DNA from: CAVTWH01 sp963850915
GTDB lineage: Bacteria > Actinomycetota > Actinomycetes > Mycobacteriales > Micromonosporaceae
Direction: 5' to 3'
Assembly (NCBI GenBank): GCA_963850915.1
Contig: CAWKND010000006.1
Coordinates: forward strand, 434,001 to 498,000
Length of the DNA stretch: 64,000 bases
Every line of letters begins with the position of its first letter. The first letter of the stretch is position 1. The notes under the pieces are model-generated. The model saw only the letters and a program-made list of their open reading frames with translations. It had not been told where the DNA came from and searched no databases. Below are positions 25,115 to 34,244 of the stretch, one piece after another. The position numbers were made by a program, and so were the translations under genes.

Positions 25115-26522
25115 GTGCCGATTGGTGGCGAGCGGTCCACTGAGGACAATCCGGGCTCAGACGCCCAATCGGTAGCTCAACTGGCGGCGCAGCCGGCGGG
25201 TCTCCACCGCGACTCCAGCGTCGCTCCAGACTCCACGGTCCTGCCCGGTCCGGGAGTTCTCCCAGGCACCGGCGTTCTGCCGGGCTCCGCTGGCGCCCCC
25301 GATCTGGGCGTAGTGCAAGATCTGGGGGTGCGTCCCGATCTTGATGTGCCTCAGGAGTTGGCGGAGCTGCGTGAGCGGCTGCGGGTAGCCCAGCGCGGCA
25401 AGGTCGGCTTCCCGGGCGCCGACGACATCGACTACCGGCCGCTGTGGGAGCTGTTCGACTTCGAGCTCAACAACATCGGTGACCCGTACGACGACCCCAC
25501 GTTCCAGCACCACACGAAAGGGTACGAGCGCGAGGCGGTGGAGTTCTTCGCCGACCTGTTCGGCGCGCCCGAGCAGTCGCCGCTGGGGGTACGTCACCTC
25601 GGGGAGTACCGAGTGCCTGCAGTACGGGCTGCTGCGCGGGCGCCGCCGCTACCGCGGTGCGGTCACCTACTACTCGCGGGCAGCGCACTACAAGGTGCCC
25701 CGTACCCTGGCTGACCTGCGGATGCCCGCGGTGGCCGTGGCCGAGGACAGGTACGGCGAGATGGACTACGCGGCGCTGCGGACGGCGGTGGCGCGCAACC
25801 GGCGCCGGCCGGTGATCGTGGTGGCCACGGCGGGTACCACGATGACCGAGGCGGTCGACAGCGTCGCCGAGATCCACCAGGTACTCGACGATCTGGGTGT
25901 CGAACGGCGCTACGTGCACGTGGACGCGGCGCTGGCCGGGGTACCCCTGGCGCTGTTGGCCGACGACAAGCGGCCGGCCTTCGATTTCCGCGCCGGGGCC
26001 GACTCGATCGGTTTCAGCCTGCACAAGTTCCTCGCCACCCGGATGCCCGGCGGCCTGGTCGTCGCCCGCACCGACGCGCCGGCCGCGAGTGGCGGTCGGG
26101 TCGAGTACACCGGCGCCGCCGACACCGTGGTCACCTGCTCGCGCAACGGTCACCTGGCGCTGATGGCCTGGTACGCCGTCCGGACGCTGGGCCGCGAGGG
26201 CCTGCGCAAGCGCGCCGAGACGGCCCGGATCACCGCCGCCCACCTGGTGGATGCGCTGGGCGAGTTGGAGTGGCCGGCCTGGCGCAACCCGCACGCGTTC
26301 ACCGTGGTGATGGCCACGCCGCCGGAGGACGTGACCGACCGTTGGCGGCTGGCGACCGAGGGTGGGCTCAGTCACTACGTGTGCCTGCCCGGCCGGAGCC
26401 TCGCGCAGGCCGACGAGTTCGTCGCCGACCTGCGCGACAGCCTGCGCGCCCAGGCGCACAGCCGGATCCCGCGGCAGCGCCCCGCCCCCACCGACATCAC
26501 CGCACTGGCCAACGCCGGCTGA
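25115..26522 (+). pseudogene. PLP-dependent group II decarboxylase, histidine-decarboxylase-like, frameshifted
   Basis: GTG at 25115 follows GGAGGG. The product has a Pro/Gly-rich N-terminal extension with repeats of the VLPG type (residues 35-75), then the decarboxylase fold: FELNNIGDPYDDPTFQHHTKGYE, the SGSTEC motif, HVDAALAG before the cofactor site, and the PLP lysine in SLHKF (Lys304 after correction). The frame breaks at about 25575-25584, just before RWGYVTSGSTEC; one extra C accounts for it, and removal gives 468 residues. Group II PLP decarboxylases turn an amino acid into an amine; histidine is the likeliest substrate from the TSGSTEC pattern. True inactivation or sequence error cannot be separated here. 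Confidence 0.75.
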
Positions 26523-26557
26523 CCGCCCGGCGGCACAATTCGCGCACCGCCGGGCGG
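26523..26557 (+). terminator. Stem-loop after the decarboxylase gene
   Basis: Arms CCGCCCGGCGG (26523-26533) and CCGCCGGGCGG (26547-26557) pair perfectly over 11 bases around a 13-base loop, directly after the stop. The right arm overlaps the first unit of the 17-base repeat. Confidence 0.7.
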
Positions 26558-26633
26558 CCTCAGAAGCCGGGCGGCCTCAGACGCTGGGCGGGCTCAGAAG
26601 CTGGGCGGGCTCAGCAGCCGGGCACGCTCAGAA
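26549..26633 (-). repeat. Five 17-base tandem repeats anchored at the nrdB stop codon
   Basis: Plus-strand units GCCGGGCGGCCTCAGAA (26549), then 26566, 26583, 26600 and 26617, run without spacers. On the minus strand each unit reads NNCTGA followed by GC-rich sequence; the first is TTC TGA, the last codon and stop of nrdB. As 17 is not a multiple of three, the five TGAs fall in all three frames. Confidence 0.9.
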
Positions 26634-27710
26634 GTCGTCGTCGAAGCGGACCGTGCCGGTGACACCGACCTGGTACGCGGAGACCCGGCGCTCGAAGAAG
26701 TTAGCCAACTCCTGGACGTCCTGCAGCTCCATGAAGCCGAACGGGTTGGCCGACCCGTAGAGCGGCGCCAGCTCCAGCTGGGCCAGCCGCCGGTCGGCCA
26801 CGTGCTCCAGGTAGGCCCGCATGTCCGGCAGGGACAGTCCGGACACGCCCTGTGCCAACAGGTCTTCGGCGAACTGCACCTCACACTCGACAGCTTCGGC
26901 CAGCATCTCCCGTACCCGCCCGGCCAGCTCCTCGTCGAACAGCTCAGGCTCCTCCCGGCGTACCGTCTCGACCACGTCGAAGGCGAACGCCATGTGCATC
27001 GACTCGTCACGGAACACCCAGTTGGTACCGGAGGCGAGCCCGTTGAGCAGTCCGCGCGAGCGCAGGAAGTAGACGTAGGCGAAGGCGCCGTAGAAGAACA
27101 GCCCCTCGATGCACGCCGCGAAGCAGATCAGGTTGAGCAGGAACGCCCGCCGGTCGTCCCGGGTGGACAGCCGGCGTACCTCGAACAGCGAGTCGATCCA
27201 GCGGAAGCAGAAGTCGGCCTTGCGCTTGATGGACGGGATGTTCTCGATGGCGTCGAAGGCGGCGAACCGCTCCCGCTCGTCCGGCACGTACGTGTCCAGC
27301 AGGTTCAGGTAGAACTGCACGTGTACCGCCTCCTCGAACAGCTGGCGCGACAGGTACAGCCGGCCCTCCGGGGAGTTGACGTGCTGGTACAGGTTGAGCA
27401 CCAGGTTGTTGGCCACGATGGTGTCGCCGGTGGCGAAGAACGCGACCAGCCGGCTGACCAGGTGCCGCTCGGCTGCCGACAGCCGGGCGAGGTCTTTGAG
27501 GTCGGCGTGCAGGTCGATCTCCTCGACCGTCCAGGTGTTGCGGATGGCATCCCGGTACCGGTCGAAGAACTGCGGGTAGCGCATCGGCCGCAGGGTGAGG
27601 TCCAGTCCCGGGTCGAGCAGCATAGGTCGGCCGTCGTTCGGCACGGTCTGCTGCGGCGCGGTCTGCTGGGGCGCGGTCTGCTGCGGCGTGGTCTGCTTCG
27701 GGGCGGTCAC
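26628..27710 (-). CDS. nrdB: Ribonucleotide reductase small subunit, class I
   Basis: A 360-residue R2 subunit that holds the di-iron centre and tyrosyl radical for dNTP synthesis. Iron ligands are visible: Asp in FFATGDTIV, the ExxH of EEAVHVQFY with the radical Tyr four residues after His, and ExxH in DESMHMAF. The C-terminus (VRFDDDF) is acidic, as needed to dock to the large subunit. GTG at 27710 overlaps the nrdA stop by 4 bases (GTGA), so translation is coupled. The N-terminus has a TAPQQ repeat (three copies) coded by 15-base repeats near 27650-27695. Regulated by the NrdR boxes and riboswitch upstream of nrdA. Confidence 0.9.
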   Translation of the reverse strand: MTAPKQTTPQQTAPQQTAPQQTVPNDGRPMLLDPGLDLTLRPMRYPQFFDRYRDAIRNTWTVEEIDLHADLKDLARLSAAERHLVSRLVAFFATGDTIVANNLVLNLYQHVNSPEGRLYLSRQLFEEAVHVQFYLNLLDTYVPDERERFAAFDAIENIPSIKRKADFCFRWIDSLFEVRRLSTRDDRRAFLLNLICFAACIEGLFFYGAFAYVYFLRSRGLLNGLASGTNWVFRDESMHMAFAFDVVETVRREEPELFDEELAGRVREMLAEAVECEVQFAEDLLAQGVSGLSLPDMRAYLEHVADRRLAQLELAPLYGSANPFGFMELQDVQELANFFERRVSAYQVGVTGTVRFDDDF

Positions 27711-30137
27711 TGGCACGCCTCGCAGGTCTCGGGGTTCTCCAGCGAAGCGGCGACCGCGGCGATCACCGGATCGGGCTGGGCCAGGCGTACCAGTTGTTGT
27801 GGCACCTCCTTCTGGGAACCCACCGTGGCCTGCTGGATCCGGGTGGCCGGGCGGGAGCGCAGGTAGTACGTGGTCTTCAGGCCGGCTTTCCAGGCATAGA
27901 GGTACATCGAGGAGAGCTTGCCGATGCTCGGGCTGCCGAGGAACAGGTTCAGTGACTGGCTCTGGTCGACGAAGGGTGCCCGCGCGGCGGCCAGGTCGAT
28001 GAGTGCCCGCTGGGGGAGTTCCCAGGCGGTGCGGTACAACGACTTCAGCTCGTCGGGCAGCTCCGCGATGCCCTGTACGGAGCCCTCCGCCCGCTTGATC
28101 GCCTCGCGGATCGGCGCGGTCCACTGGCCGAGCGCCTTCGAGCTCGTCGACCAGCGCCGAATTCACCTGGAGGAACTCGCCGCTGAGCGTCTCCCGCTTG
28201 AACAGGTTGGAGACCTGCGGCTCGATGCACTCGTAGCAGCCGGCGATCGAGGCGATGGTGGCGGTGGGCGCGATGGCGATCAGCAGCGAGTTGCGCAGCC
28301 CGTGCACCGCGATCCGCTCGCGCAGTGCGGCCCAACGGTCAGCCTGGACGCAGGTCGCACCCCACAGGTCCGGCTGCAGCTGTCCTTGTGCCGCGCGGGT
28401 TTGCGGGTACGCCGGGTGCGCGCCGGAGTGCTCGGCGAGGGCGGTGGAGGTCTCCAGCGCGGTGAGATAGATCTCCTCGGCGATGCGGGTGGACAGCTCC
28501 CGCGCCGCGTCCGAGTCGAAGGGCAGCCGCAGCGCGAAGAACACGTCCTGCAGCCCCATCACGCCCAGTCCGACCGGGCGCCAGCGCGGGTTGCTCGCCG
28601 CCGCCTGCGTGCTCGGGTAGTAGTTGATGTCGATGACCCGGTCCAGGAAGGTGACCGCGGTGCGGACTGTCGCCCGCAGCCGTTGCCAGTCGAGCGGCTC
28701 CGGCTCACCGGCTGGCGCCAGGTGGGCGGCGAGGTTGACCGAGCCCAGGTTGCACACCGCCGTCTCGGTGTCGCTGGAGACTTCGAGGATCTCGGTACAC
28801 AGGTTGGAGAGGTGGACTGTCCCGCCACCTGAGCCGGTCTGGTTGCACAGCCGGTTGGCGGCGTCCTTGAAGGTGAGCCAGCCGTTGCCGGTCTGCGCGA
28901 GGGTCCGCATCATCTTGGCGTACAGGTCGCGGGCCGGGAGTTGGCGGACGTACCGGCCGGCCGCCTCGGCAGCCCGGTAGGCCGCCTCGAACTCTGGCCC
29001 CCACAGGTCGGGCAGCTCCGGGCACTCGTGCGGGTCGATCAGCGACCACACCTCGTCGGCCTCCACGCGACGCATGAACTCGTCCGGGATCCAGTTGGCC
29101 AGGTTGAGGTTGTGCGTACGCCGGGCGTCCTCCCCGGTGTTCTCCTTCAGCTCCAGGAACTCCTCGATGTCCGGGTGCCACGGCTCCAGGTAGACACAGG
29201 CGGCACCCTTGCGCCGGCCGCCCTGGTTGACGGCGGCCACGCTGGCGTCCAGCGTGCGCAGGAACGGGACGATGCCGTTGGACTGCCCGTTGGTACCCCG
29301 GATCAGCGCACCGCGGGAACGTACCCGGGAGAACGAGATGCCGATGCCGCCGGCGAACTTCGACAACTTGGCGACCTGGGCGTACCGCTCGTAGATGGAG
29401 TCCAGTTCGTCTCGCGGCGAGTCCACCAGGTAGCAGGAGGACATCTGGGTGTGCCGGGTACCCGAGTTGAACAGCGTCGGTGAGCTGGGCAGGTAGGCGA
29501 GCGAGGACATCAGGCGGTAGAAGGCGATCGCGTCGGCCGGCTGGTCGGCGAGGCCGCAGGCGACCCGGAGCAGCCAGTACTGCGGGGTCTCCACGATCAG
29601 CCGGCTGCTCGGGTGGCGCAGCAGGTACCGGTCGTAGACGGTACGCAGCCCGAAGTACTCGAAGCGCTGGTCCGCCAACGGATCCACCGCGTCGTCGAGC
29701 TTGCGGGCGAAGGTGGCCACGAACTGTGCCGTGGCGTCGCCGATCAGTCCCTGCTCGTGGCCGACCCGGATGGACTGGCTGAACGAGGCGATGCCCTGGC
29801 CGCGTACCTCCTTGTCGAGGTACCCGCCGAGCAGCCGGGCCGCCAGCCGGGAGTACTGCGGCTCCTCACCGATCATCTCGGCGGCCGTCTGGATGGAGAG
29901 CCGGTCGAGTTCGGCGGTGGTGGCGCCGTCGTACAGGCCGCTGATTGTCTTGGTGGCCACCCGAAGCGGGTCGACGTCGAGCCCGTCGGCGTACCGCTCC
30001 ACCGCCCGGACGATCTTGTTGACGTCGACCGGTTCGCTCGCCCCGTTGCGCTTGCGTACCCGCATCTTCGGTCGCGGCGGCTGGATCGCTTCCACCGCAA
30101 CACTTTCGGCCTGCGTTGCTGTTGCTGTTACCGGCAC
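27707..30137 (-). pseudogene. nrdA: Ribonucleotide reductase large subunit, class Ia, frameshifted
   Basis: GTG at 30137 follows GAGGGGG. Order: N-terminal ATP-cone (MRVRKRNGASEPVDVNKIV), then the ten-stranded barrel with SSCYLVD, active-site NLCTEI, and VCNLGSVNL cysteines. At about 28136-28142 one extra base shifts the frame (expected EL-KALGQW). The remaining part, in the neighbouring frame to 27707, contains the radical-transfer tyrosine pair TTYYLR and the redox tail CEACQ. Removal of one base gives 809 residues. As written the enzyme would lose radical transfer and reactivation. A B12-dependent class II enzyme elsewhere could make this tolerable. Sequence error is an equal possibility. 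Confidence 0.85.
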
Positions 30138-30254
30138 CTGTGTCCCCCTCGAACACCGACTCGGAAGGTCGGGGCGCGCGCAGGCGACGACAGCGAAGCC
30201 GGCCGAGTGCACGCCGGAACGCAGCCGTCGGTCGTCCCGCGCGACCTCGGACCA

Positions 30255-30278
30255 GCCACGTACCGGCAGGTACGTGGC
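30255..30278 (-). promoter_or_regulatory. Hairpin at the 3' edge of the riboswitch (expression platform candidate)
   Basis: Perfect 10-base arms GCCACGTACC/GGTACGTGGC with a 4-base loop directly follow the aptamer in the nrdAB leader, about 118 bases before the nrdA start. No T-run follows. It may be a terminator or switch stem. Confidence 0.55.
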
Positions 30279-30490
30279 GTGCTGGCAGGTCTTCGGACTC
30301 GTGGGCGGCGCGTGCCAGGCACGCGGTTCCTACCGGCTGTCGCTTCCCAGGCTGCCGGCGTTGTCCGCCGGTTGGAGCCCAGTGCAGGTGACAACTGTCG
30401 TTCCCACTGACCGCTGCGGGGCAGTCCCGGACTCGCACCGGGTTCCCTCTTGCCTCGCGCCGCGCCCGGAGGAGCGGTGCGAACCAGCTA
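30279..30490 (-). promoter_or_regulatory. Cobalamin (vitamin B12) riboswitch in the nrdAB leader
   Basis: On the minus strand the leader contains the B12-aptamer landmarks in order: GAGGGAACCCGGTGCGAGTC, then ACTGCCCCGCAGCGGTCAGT, a GGGAAG core element, and the closing GAGTCCGAAGACCTGCC at 30284-30300. Class Ia nrdAB operons of Streptomyces are known to be shut down by B12 through such a switch when B12-dependent NrdJ can replace them. The same logic is inferred here. Ends are approximate, judged from the first and last conserved elements. The leader between 30138 and 30562 holds this element, its hairpin and the promoter but no gene. Confidence 0.9.
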
Positions 30491-30496
30491 CGCTCA

Positions 30497-30544
30497 ACAC
30501 AATAGACAGTGCCCGAGGCAAAGTCACACCACTACATGTCGTAC
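30497..30544 (-). promoter_or_regulatory. nrdAB promoter with tandem NrdR boxes
   Basis: Box 1, ACACAATAGACAGTGC (30497-30512), matches the 16-base NrdR consensus as I know it at 13 positions. Box 2 (30529-30544) matches at 10, including the AC-A-AT-T-GT core. Their starts are 32 bases apart, three helical turns, as in known tandem sites. A minus-strand promoter fits between: GTGACT (30527-30522), 17 bases, TATTGT (30504-30499). NrdR would repress when dATP is high. Confidence 0.75.
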
Positions 30545-30562
30545 CGGCGTGTCGCGCCGCAG

Positions 30563-31972
30563 TCAGCTCTCTGCCTTGCGGAGGTACTCGGTCTCGCGTA
30601 GCCGGCGGGCGGCCGCCAGCGCCGCCCGGCTGAAGGCCCTGGCGAGTTGGGCTCTGATCCAGGCGGACAGCTTCAGCTCGAGTACGTGTGACTGCTGGGG
30701 GATGATCTCGCTCGCGTCAATCTCGAGGACCAGATCATCGCCCTCCACCACGCCGACGAAGTCGGCGCCGGTGGTGGAGTTGACGGCCGGAAAGAAGCTC
30801 GCGGTCAGGTCGACCTGGGCGGCGGCCGGCGCTGCGCTGTACAGGCGGACGATGAAGAAGAGATTGTTGACCGTCAGTTGTCGATAGCCACCGGGCACAA
30901 AGCGGAGGTCGCCGTGCCCGGTGACCATCTCATAGCGGACGCCGGGCGGCAGATCGACCACGTCCAACTGGGACTGGGCCTCGGCATGGGCCAACTCCAC
31001 GAGGCGCACGGTTGCTGCGTCCATGTCCGCGTGGGTGAGCCCCAGTTCGGTGCGCTGGAGTTGGGCGAGGGTCTCCAGACTCTCGTGGATCGAGGGTGTT
31101 GGTCCGCCGAGCGGGATTTGCAGCCGGACGAGTTCGATGGTGTCGACGACACGGTTCAGGATGAATCCGTTGAGCGGACGGTAATTGCCGCCGTCGGCCG
31201 CCTCGAGTGCGTCGAAGTAGCGATCCCGTTGGTCGGCGAAGACCACAAGCGGAACACCGGGCTTGCGGTAAAGAAAGGTCGAAGCGAGCGCGCGAGCCAC
31301 CCGGCCGTTGCCGTCCGGAAATGGGTGTACGCACACGAATCCGTAGTGCGCGTAAGCAGCCTGTACCACCGGGTGCGCCTCGACGAATGCCGGTGACCGC
31401 AACTCCTCCACCAGCCGGTGCATCTCCGGTGAAACGTCTTCGGGCGGCGCGTAGGCGTGAGTCCGGCCGGTGGAGAGGTTCACCGGCGAGTTCGGCCGAT
31501 CCTTGTACTTCCCCTTCGCCAGCGGCTGATCCTGAGGTCCGACGGCGGTGTACACCGTATACGTGTCCTGGCTGGCCAGCAGCACCTCGTGCAGTTGCCG
31601 GATCCAGCTCTCGGTGATCGGCGTCTGCCGGGTCGCCGCGTCCAGGACGTACTCGTAGCCCTCCAAGGCATCGCGGAATGCTCGGCGCATCGACTCGTCC
31701 CGGGCGGCCAGCGCCACCTGCCACGCCTCGGTTTCCAGGGCAACGGTCATGGTGAAGCCGCGATCCACCGTGTACAGACCCTCGATGGCCGACGTGTCGA
31801 TTGCGGCTGCTCGGGTAGCCGCCTGAACGGCCTGATCGAGTGCCTCGGGCGTCGCCTCGCGCTTCGTCTGCTCCAGGCGTGCCGAGTACCGGTCGAATGC
31901 CTCGGAGGCGAATTCGAGCGACTGCCATTCTCGGAACTCTGGAAAGGCCTTGTATGCCGCGTCGACAGCCAC
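30563..31972 (-). CDS. Fic-family protein (AMPylase-type) with N-terminal inhibitory motif
   Basis: A 469-residue Fic/DOC-domain protein. The active-site loop is intact, HPFPDGNGRVAR, with catalytic His216; such enzymes move AMP or another phosphate-containing group onto target proteins. An N-terminal helix carries the self-inhibition motif TSAIEG (Glu64), the class II arrangement in which the Glu blocks ATP. A C-terminal part of about 190 residues may be a target-binding or DNA-binding extension. GTG at 31972 is preferred over TTG at 31978. No antitoxin-like gene is adjacent. GTAC in this gene is rarely preceded by G, unlike other genes here, which hints at transfer. Confidence 0.85.
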   Translation of the reverse strand: MAVDAAYKAFPEFREWQSLEFASEAFDRYSARLEQTKREATPEALDQAVQAATRAAAIDTSAIEGLYTVDRGFTMTVALETEAWQVALAARDESMRRAFRDALEGYEYVLDAATRQTPITESWIRQLHEVLLASQDTYTVYTAVGPQDQPLAKGKYKDRPNSPVNLSTGRTHAYAPPEDVSPEMHRLVEELRSPAFVEAHPVVQAAYAHYGFVCVHPFPDGNGRVARALASTFLYRKPGVPLVVFADQRDRYFDALEAADGGNYRPLNGFILNRVVDTIELVRLQIPLGGPTPSIHESLETLAQLQRTELGLTHADMDAATVRLVELAHAEAQSQLDVVDLPPGVRYEMVTGHGDLRFVPGGYRQLTVNNLFFIVRLYSAAPAAAQVDLTASFFPAVNSTTGADFVGVVEGDDLVLEIDASEIIPQQSHVLELKLSAWIRAQLARAFSRAALAAARRLRETEYLRKAES

Positions 31973-31994
31973 GACCAAACTCTAGCTGTCAGCC

Positions 31995-32561
31995 TTACTC
32001 GTCAACGGTGCGCAGGCCGTTCAACACGATGGAGAGCATGATGTCGGCCTGCTCTGGGGCCATCTCGGAGGCGACGCCGACCGCGTGTACCAGGCGCAGC
32101 ATCATCGTGCCGTCCATGTCGGCGCGTACCAGTCCGGCTTCCTGGGCACGCCCCAGCAGTGCGCCGGCGGCGCCGCGCATGGTCACCCGGCACCACTCCA
32201 GCGTCTCGGTGTCGGTACTCATCATCTTCTTGATGGCCGCGCCGAGCCCCTGCCGGTGCGAGATGTAGACGAGCTGCTCACGGACCCACCTGGTCAGCGC
32301 CTCCATCGGCGGGTACTCGGCGGCGAGCGCCTCGGCCCGTTCGGCGACCAGCTCCACGTCCCGGCGGTAGACGGCCAGGATCAGGGCTTCCCGGGTGGGG
32401 AAGTGGCGGTACAGAGTGCCCGGACCGACCTCCGCGCGGCGGGCGATGTCGTCCAGGGGTGCGGTGACGCCGTATTCGTTGAAGGCTTCGCGCGCCACGG
32501 TGATCAGGCGCTCGCGGTTGCGGCGGGCGTCGGCGCGCAACGAGTGATCGTCGGCCGACAC
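31995..32561 (-). CDS. TetR/AcrR-family repressor
   Basis: A 188-residue regulator with an N-terminal helix-turn-helix (RLITVAREAFNEYGV to GPGTLYRHFPTREALI, residues 18-65) and a helical ligand-binding domain. It is divergent from a DHA2 efflux gene, and the 135-base gap holds repeated CGGAG/CTCCG dyads, so it most likely represses the pump and itself. The inducer is unknown. Confidence 0.9.
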   Translation of the reverse strand: MSADDHSLRADARRNRERLITVAREAFNEYGVTAPLDDIARRAEVGPGTLYRHFPTREALILAVYRRDVELVAERAEALAAEYPPMEALTRWVREQLVYISHRQGLGAAIKKMMSTDTETLEWCRVTMRGAAGALLGRAQEAGLVRADMDGTMMLRLVHAVGVASEMAPEQADIMLSIVLNGLRTVDE

Positions 32562-32582
32562 GGAACCCCCAAGAAAAACGGA

Positions 32583-32661
32583 CGGAGTCTCCGGTTAGGC
32601 TTGACTCAACCGGAGGGTGAGTCCATATGATAGCCGGGTACTGAAACGGAGACACTCTCCG
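32583..32661. promoter_or_regulatory. Divergent promoter/operator region of the TetR-efflux pair
   Basis: Two dyads share the CGGAG half-site: CGGAGTCTCCG (32583-32593) and CGGAGACACTCTCCG (32647-32661). Between them lies a plus-strand promoter candidate, TTGACT (32601-32606) and TATGAT (32626-32631), with a long 19-base spacer that contains another CGGAG. The dyads flank the promoter, as expected for TetR operators. Confidence 0.6.
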
Positions 32662-32696
32662 CTTCGTCGTCGCTCGACTGTCACTGGGGAGACGTC

Positions 32697-34244
32697 GTGA
32701 CTGTCACCACGTCCAGCACCACCCAATCCAGCACCGCGCAAGCAAGTGCCGCGGGAAATGCCGCCACACAGGCAAGCACAGCACCACCCGGTCGTATTCC
32801 GCCGGACCGGCCGTGGCTCGCGCTGGCGATCACGGTCACCTGCACGCTCATGCTCATCCTGGACGCCACCGTGATGAACGTCGCGCTGCCGCGTATCCAG
32901 GCTGACCTGCACTTCAGCTCCACGCAGCTGTCCTGGGTGCTCAGCGCGTACACGCTGACCTTCGGGGGTCTGCTTCTACTCGGCGGGCGGGCCGGGGACA
33001 TCTTCGGCCGCCGCCGGCTTTTCATCGGCGGCGTCGCGCTCTTCACGGTCGCCTCGTTCGTCGGCGGCCTGGCGCCCACCGCCGGCTGGCTGCTCGCGGC
33101 CCGGGTGGTCCAGGGCATCGGTGCCGCTGCCGCCGGGCCGAACACGATCGCCCTGGTCGCCACCGCGTTCACGGACGCCCGCGAGCGGATCCGCGCGCTG
33201 GCTCTGATGTCGGCCGTCGCGGGCGGCGGCTTCGCGATCGGGCTGATCCTCGGCGGCATACTCACCGAGTTCGGCTCGTGGCGCTGGGTGCTGTTCATCA
33301 ACGTACCGTTCGGCATCGCCGCCGTACTTCTCGCGCCGCGCTTCATTCCGGTACCGGCCCGGCATCCGGCCCGGGTCGACCTGATCGGCGCGCCGGTCGC
33401 CACGCTCAGCGTCGCGGCGCTCGTCTACGGACTGATCCACGCCGCTTCGTCCGGCTGGTCGAACGCGGCAACCGTTGTCCCACTGGCGATCGGCGTCGTC
33501 GGGCTGGTCAGCTTCGTGGCCATTGAGGCGCGGGTGGCGGCTCCGCTACTGCCACTGCGGCTGTTCGCCGACCGCAACCGGGCGGCGGGGTACGTCAACT
33601 TCTTCCTCGGGCCGGTCGCGATGATGTCGACGTTCTTCTTCCTGACCCAGTTCCTGCAGAACGTCCGGCACTACAGCGCATTGCAGACCGGGTTCGCGTT
33701 CCTGCCCATGGCGGTCGGGATGTTCGGGATGACCCGGCTGGTACCGGTGCTGCTGGGCCGGTTCGGGCCGCGTTGGTTGGCAGCGACCGGATCGGTGCTG
33801 ATGGCCGCGGGGCTGCTCTGGCTGACCCAGATAACCCCGTCGACGGAGTACTTCGTCGGAGTGTTCGGCCCGATGGCGCTGCTCGGTACCGGCGGCGGGC
33901 TCGGCTTCGTCCCGTTGACCCCGGTCATCATGGCGAGCGTGCCGCCCGCGCAGGCCGGTTCGGCTGGCGGGGTACTGCAGACCATGCAGCAGTTGGGCAG
34001 CACGGTCGGGCTGGCGGTACTCGTGACCGTGTTCGGCGCGGCGATCCGTGGCACAGCACACGATCAGGCCGACGTGGTACACGGAATGACCGTGGCGTTC
34101 GCCGTCGCCGCCGCCATTGCCGGGGTTACCTTCCTGGTGGCACTGACCTTCCGGCGGCCGAGCCAGCCGGGTCCTCAGCCGGCAGCCGGCGCGCCAGCAG
34201 GCAGCCGTGGTACGGCCGCGTCGCTCCCGGGAACTGCACCGTGA
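32697..34244 (+). CDS. MFS drug-efflux transporter, DHA2 family
   Basis: A 515-residue protein with about 14 spans. Marks: LDATVMNVALPRIQADLHFS in span 1, motif A GGRAGDIFGRRRLF, and QGIGAAAAGPNTIAL in span 4. It should export a toxic compound by proton exchange. GTG at 32697 follows GGGGAGAC. It is paired with the divergent TetR gene. Its C-terminal tail (Gly/Pro/Ala-rich) overlaps the converging, damaged acetyltransferase by 119 bases, an unusual overlap. Confidence 0.85.
   Translation: MTVTTSSTTQSSTAQASAAGNAATQASTAPPGRIPPDRPWLALAITVTCTLMLILDATVMNVALPRIQADLHFSSTQLSWVLSAYTLTFGGLLLLGGRAGDIFGRRRLFIGGVALFTVASFVGGLAPTAGWLLAARVVQGIGAAAAGPNTIALVATAFTDARERIRALALMSAVAGGGFAIGLILGGILTEFGSWRWVLFINVPFGIAAVLLAPRFIPVPARHPARVDLIGAPVATLSVAALVYGLIHAASSGWSNAATVVPLAIGVVGLVSFVAIEARVAAPLLPLRLFADRNRAAGYVNFFLGPVAMMSTFFFLTQFLQNVRHYSALQTGFAFLPMAVGMFGMTRLVPVLLGRFGPRWLAATGSVLMAAGLLWLTQITPSTEYFVGVFGPMALLGTGGGLGFVPLTPVIMASVPPAQAGSAGGVLQTMQQLGSTVGLAVLVTVFGAAIRGTAHDQADVVHGMTVAFAVAAAIAGVTFLVALTFRRPSQPGPQPAAGAPAGSRGTAASLPGTAP

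Noticed and set aside
26549..26633. CRISPR-like array
   Set aside because: Units are contiguous without spacers and degenerate; no cas gene is present. The same holds for the arrays at 40971 and 43981.
26628..30212. A natural nrdA-nrdB fusion protein
   Set aside because: The frame joins both genes only because nrdA is frameshifted; the true nrdA end and a GTGA-overlapping nrdB start are both visible in the expected places.
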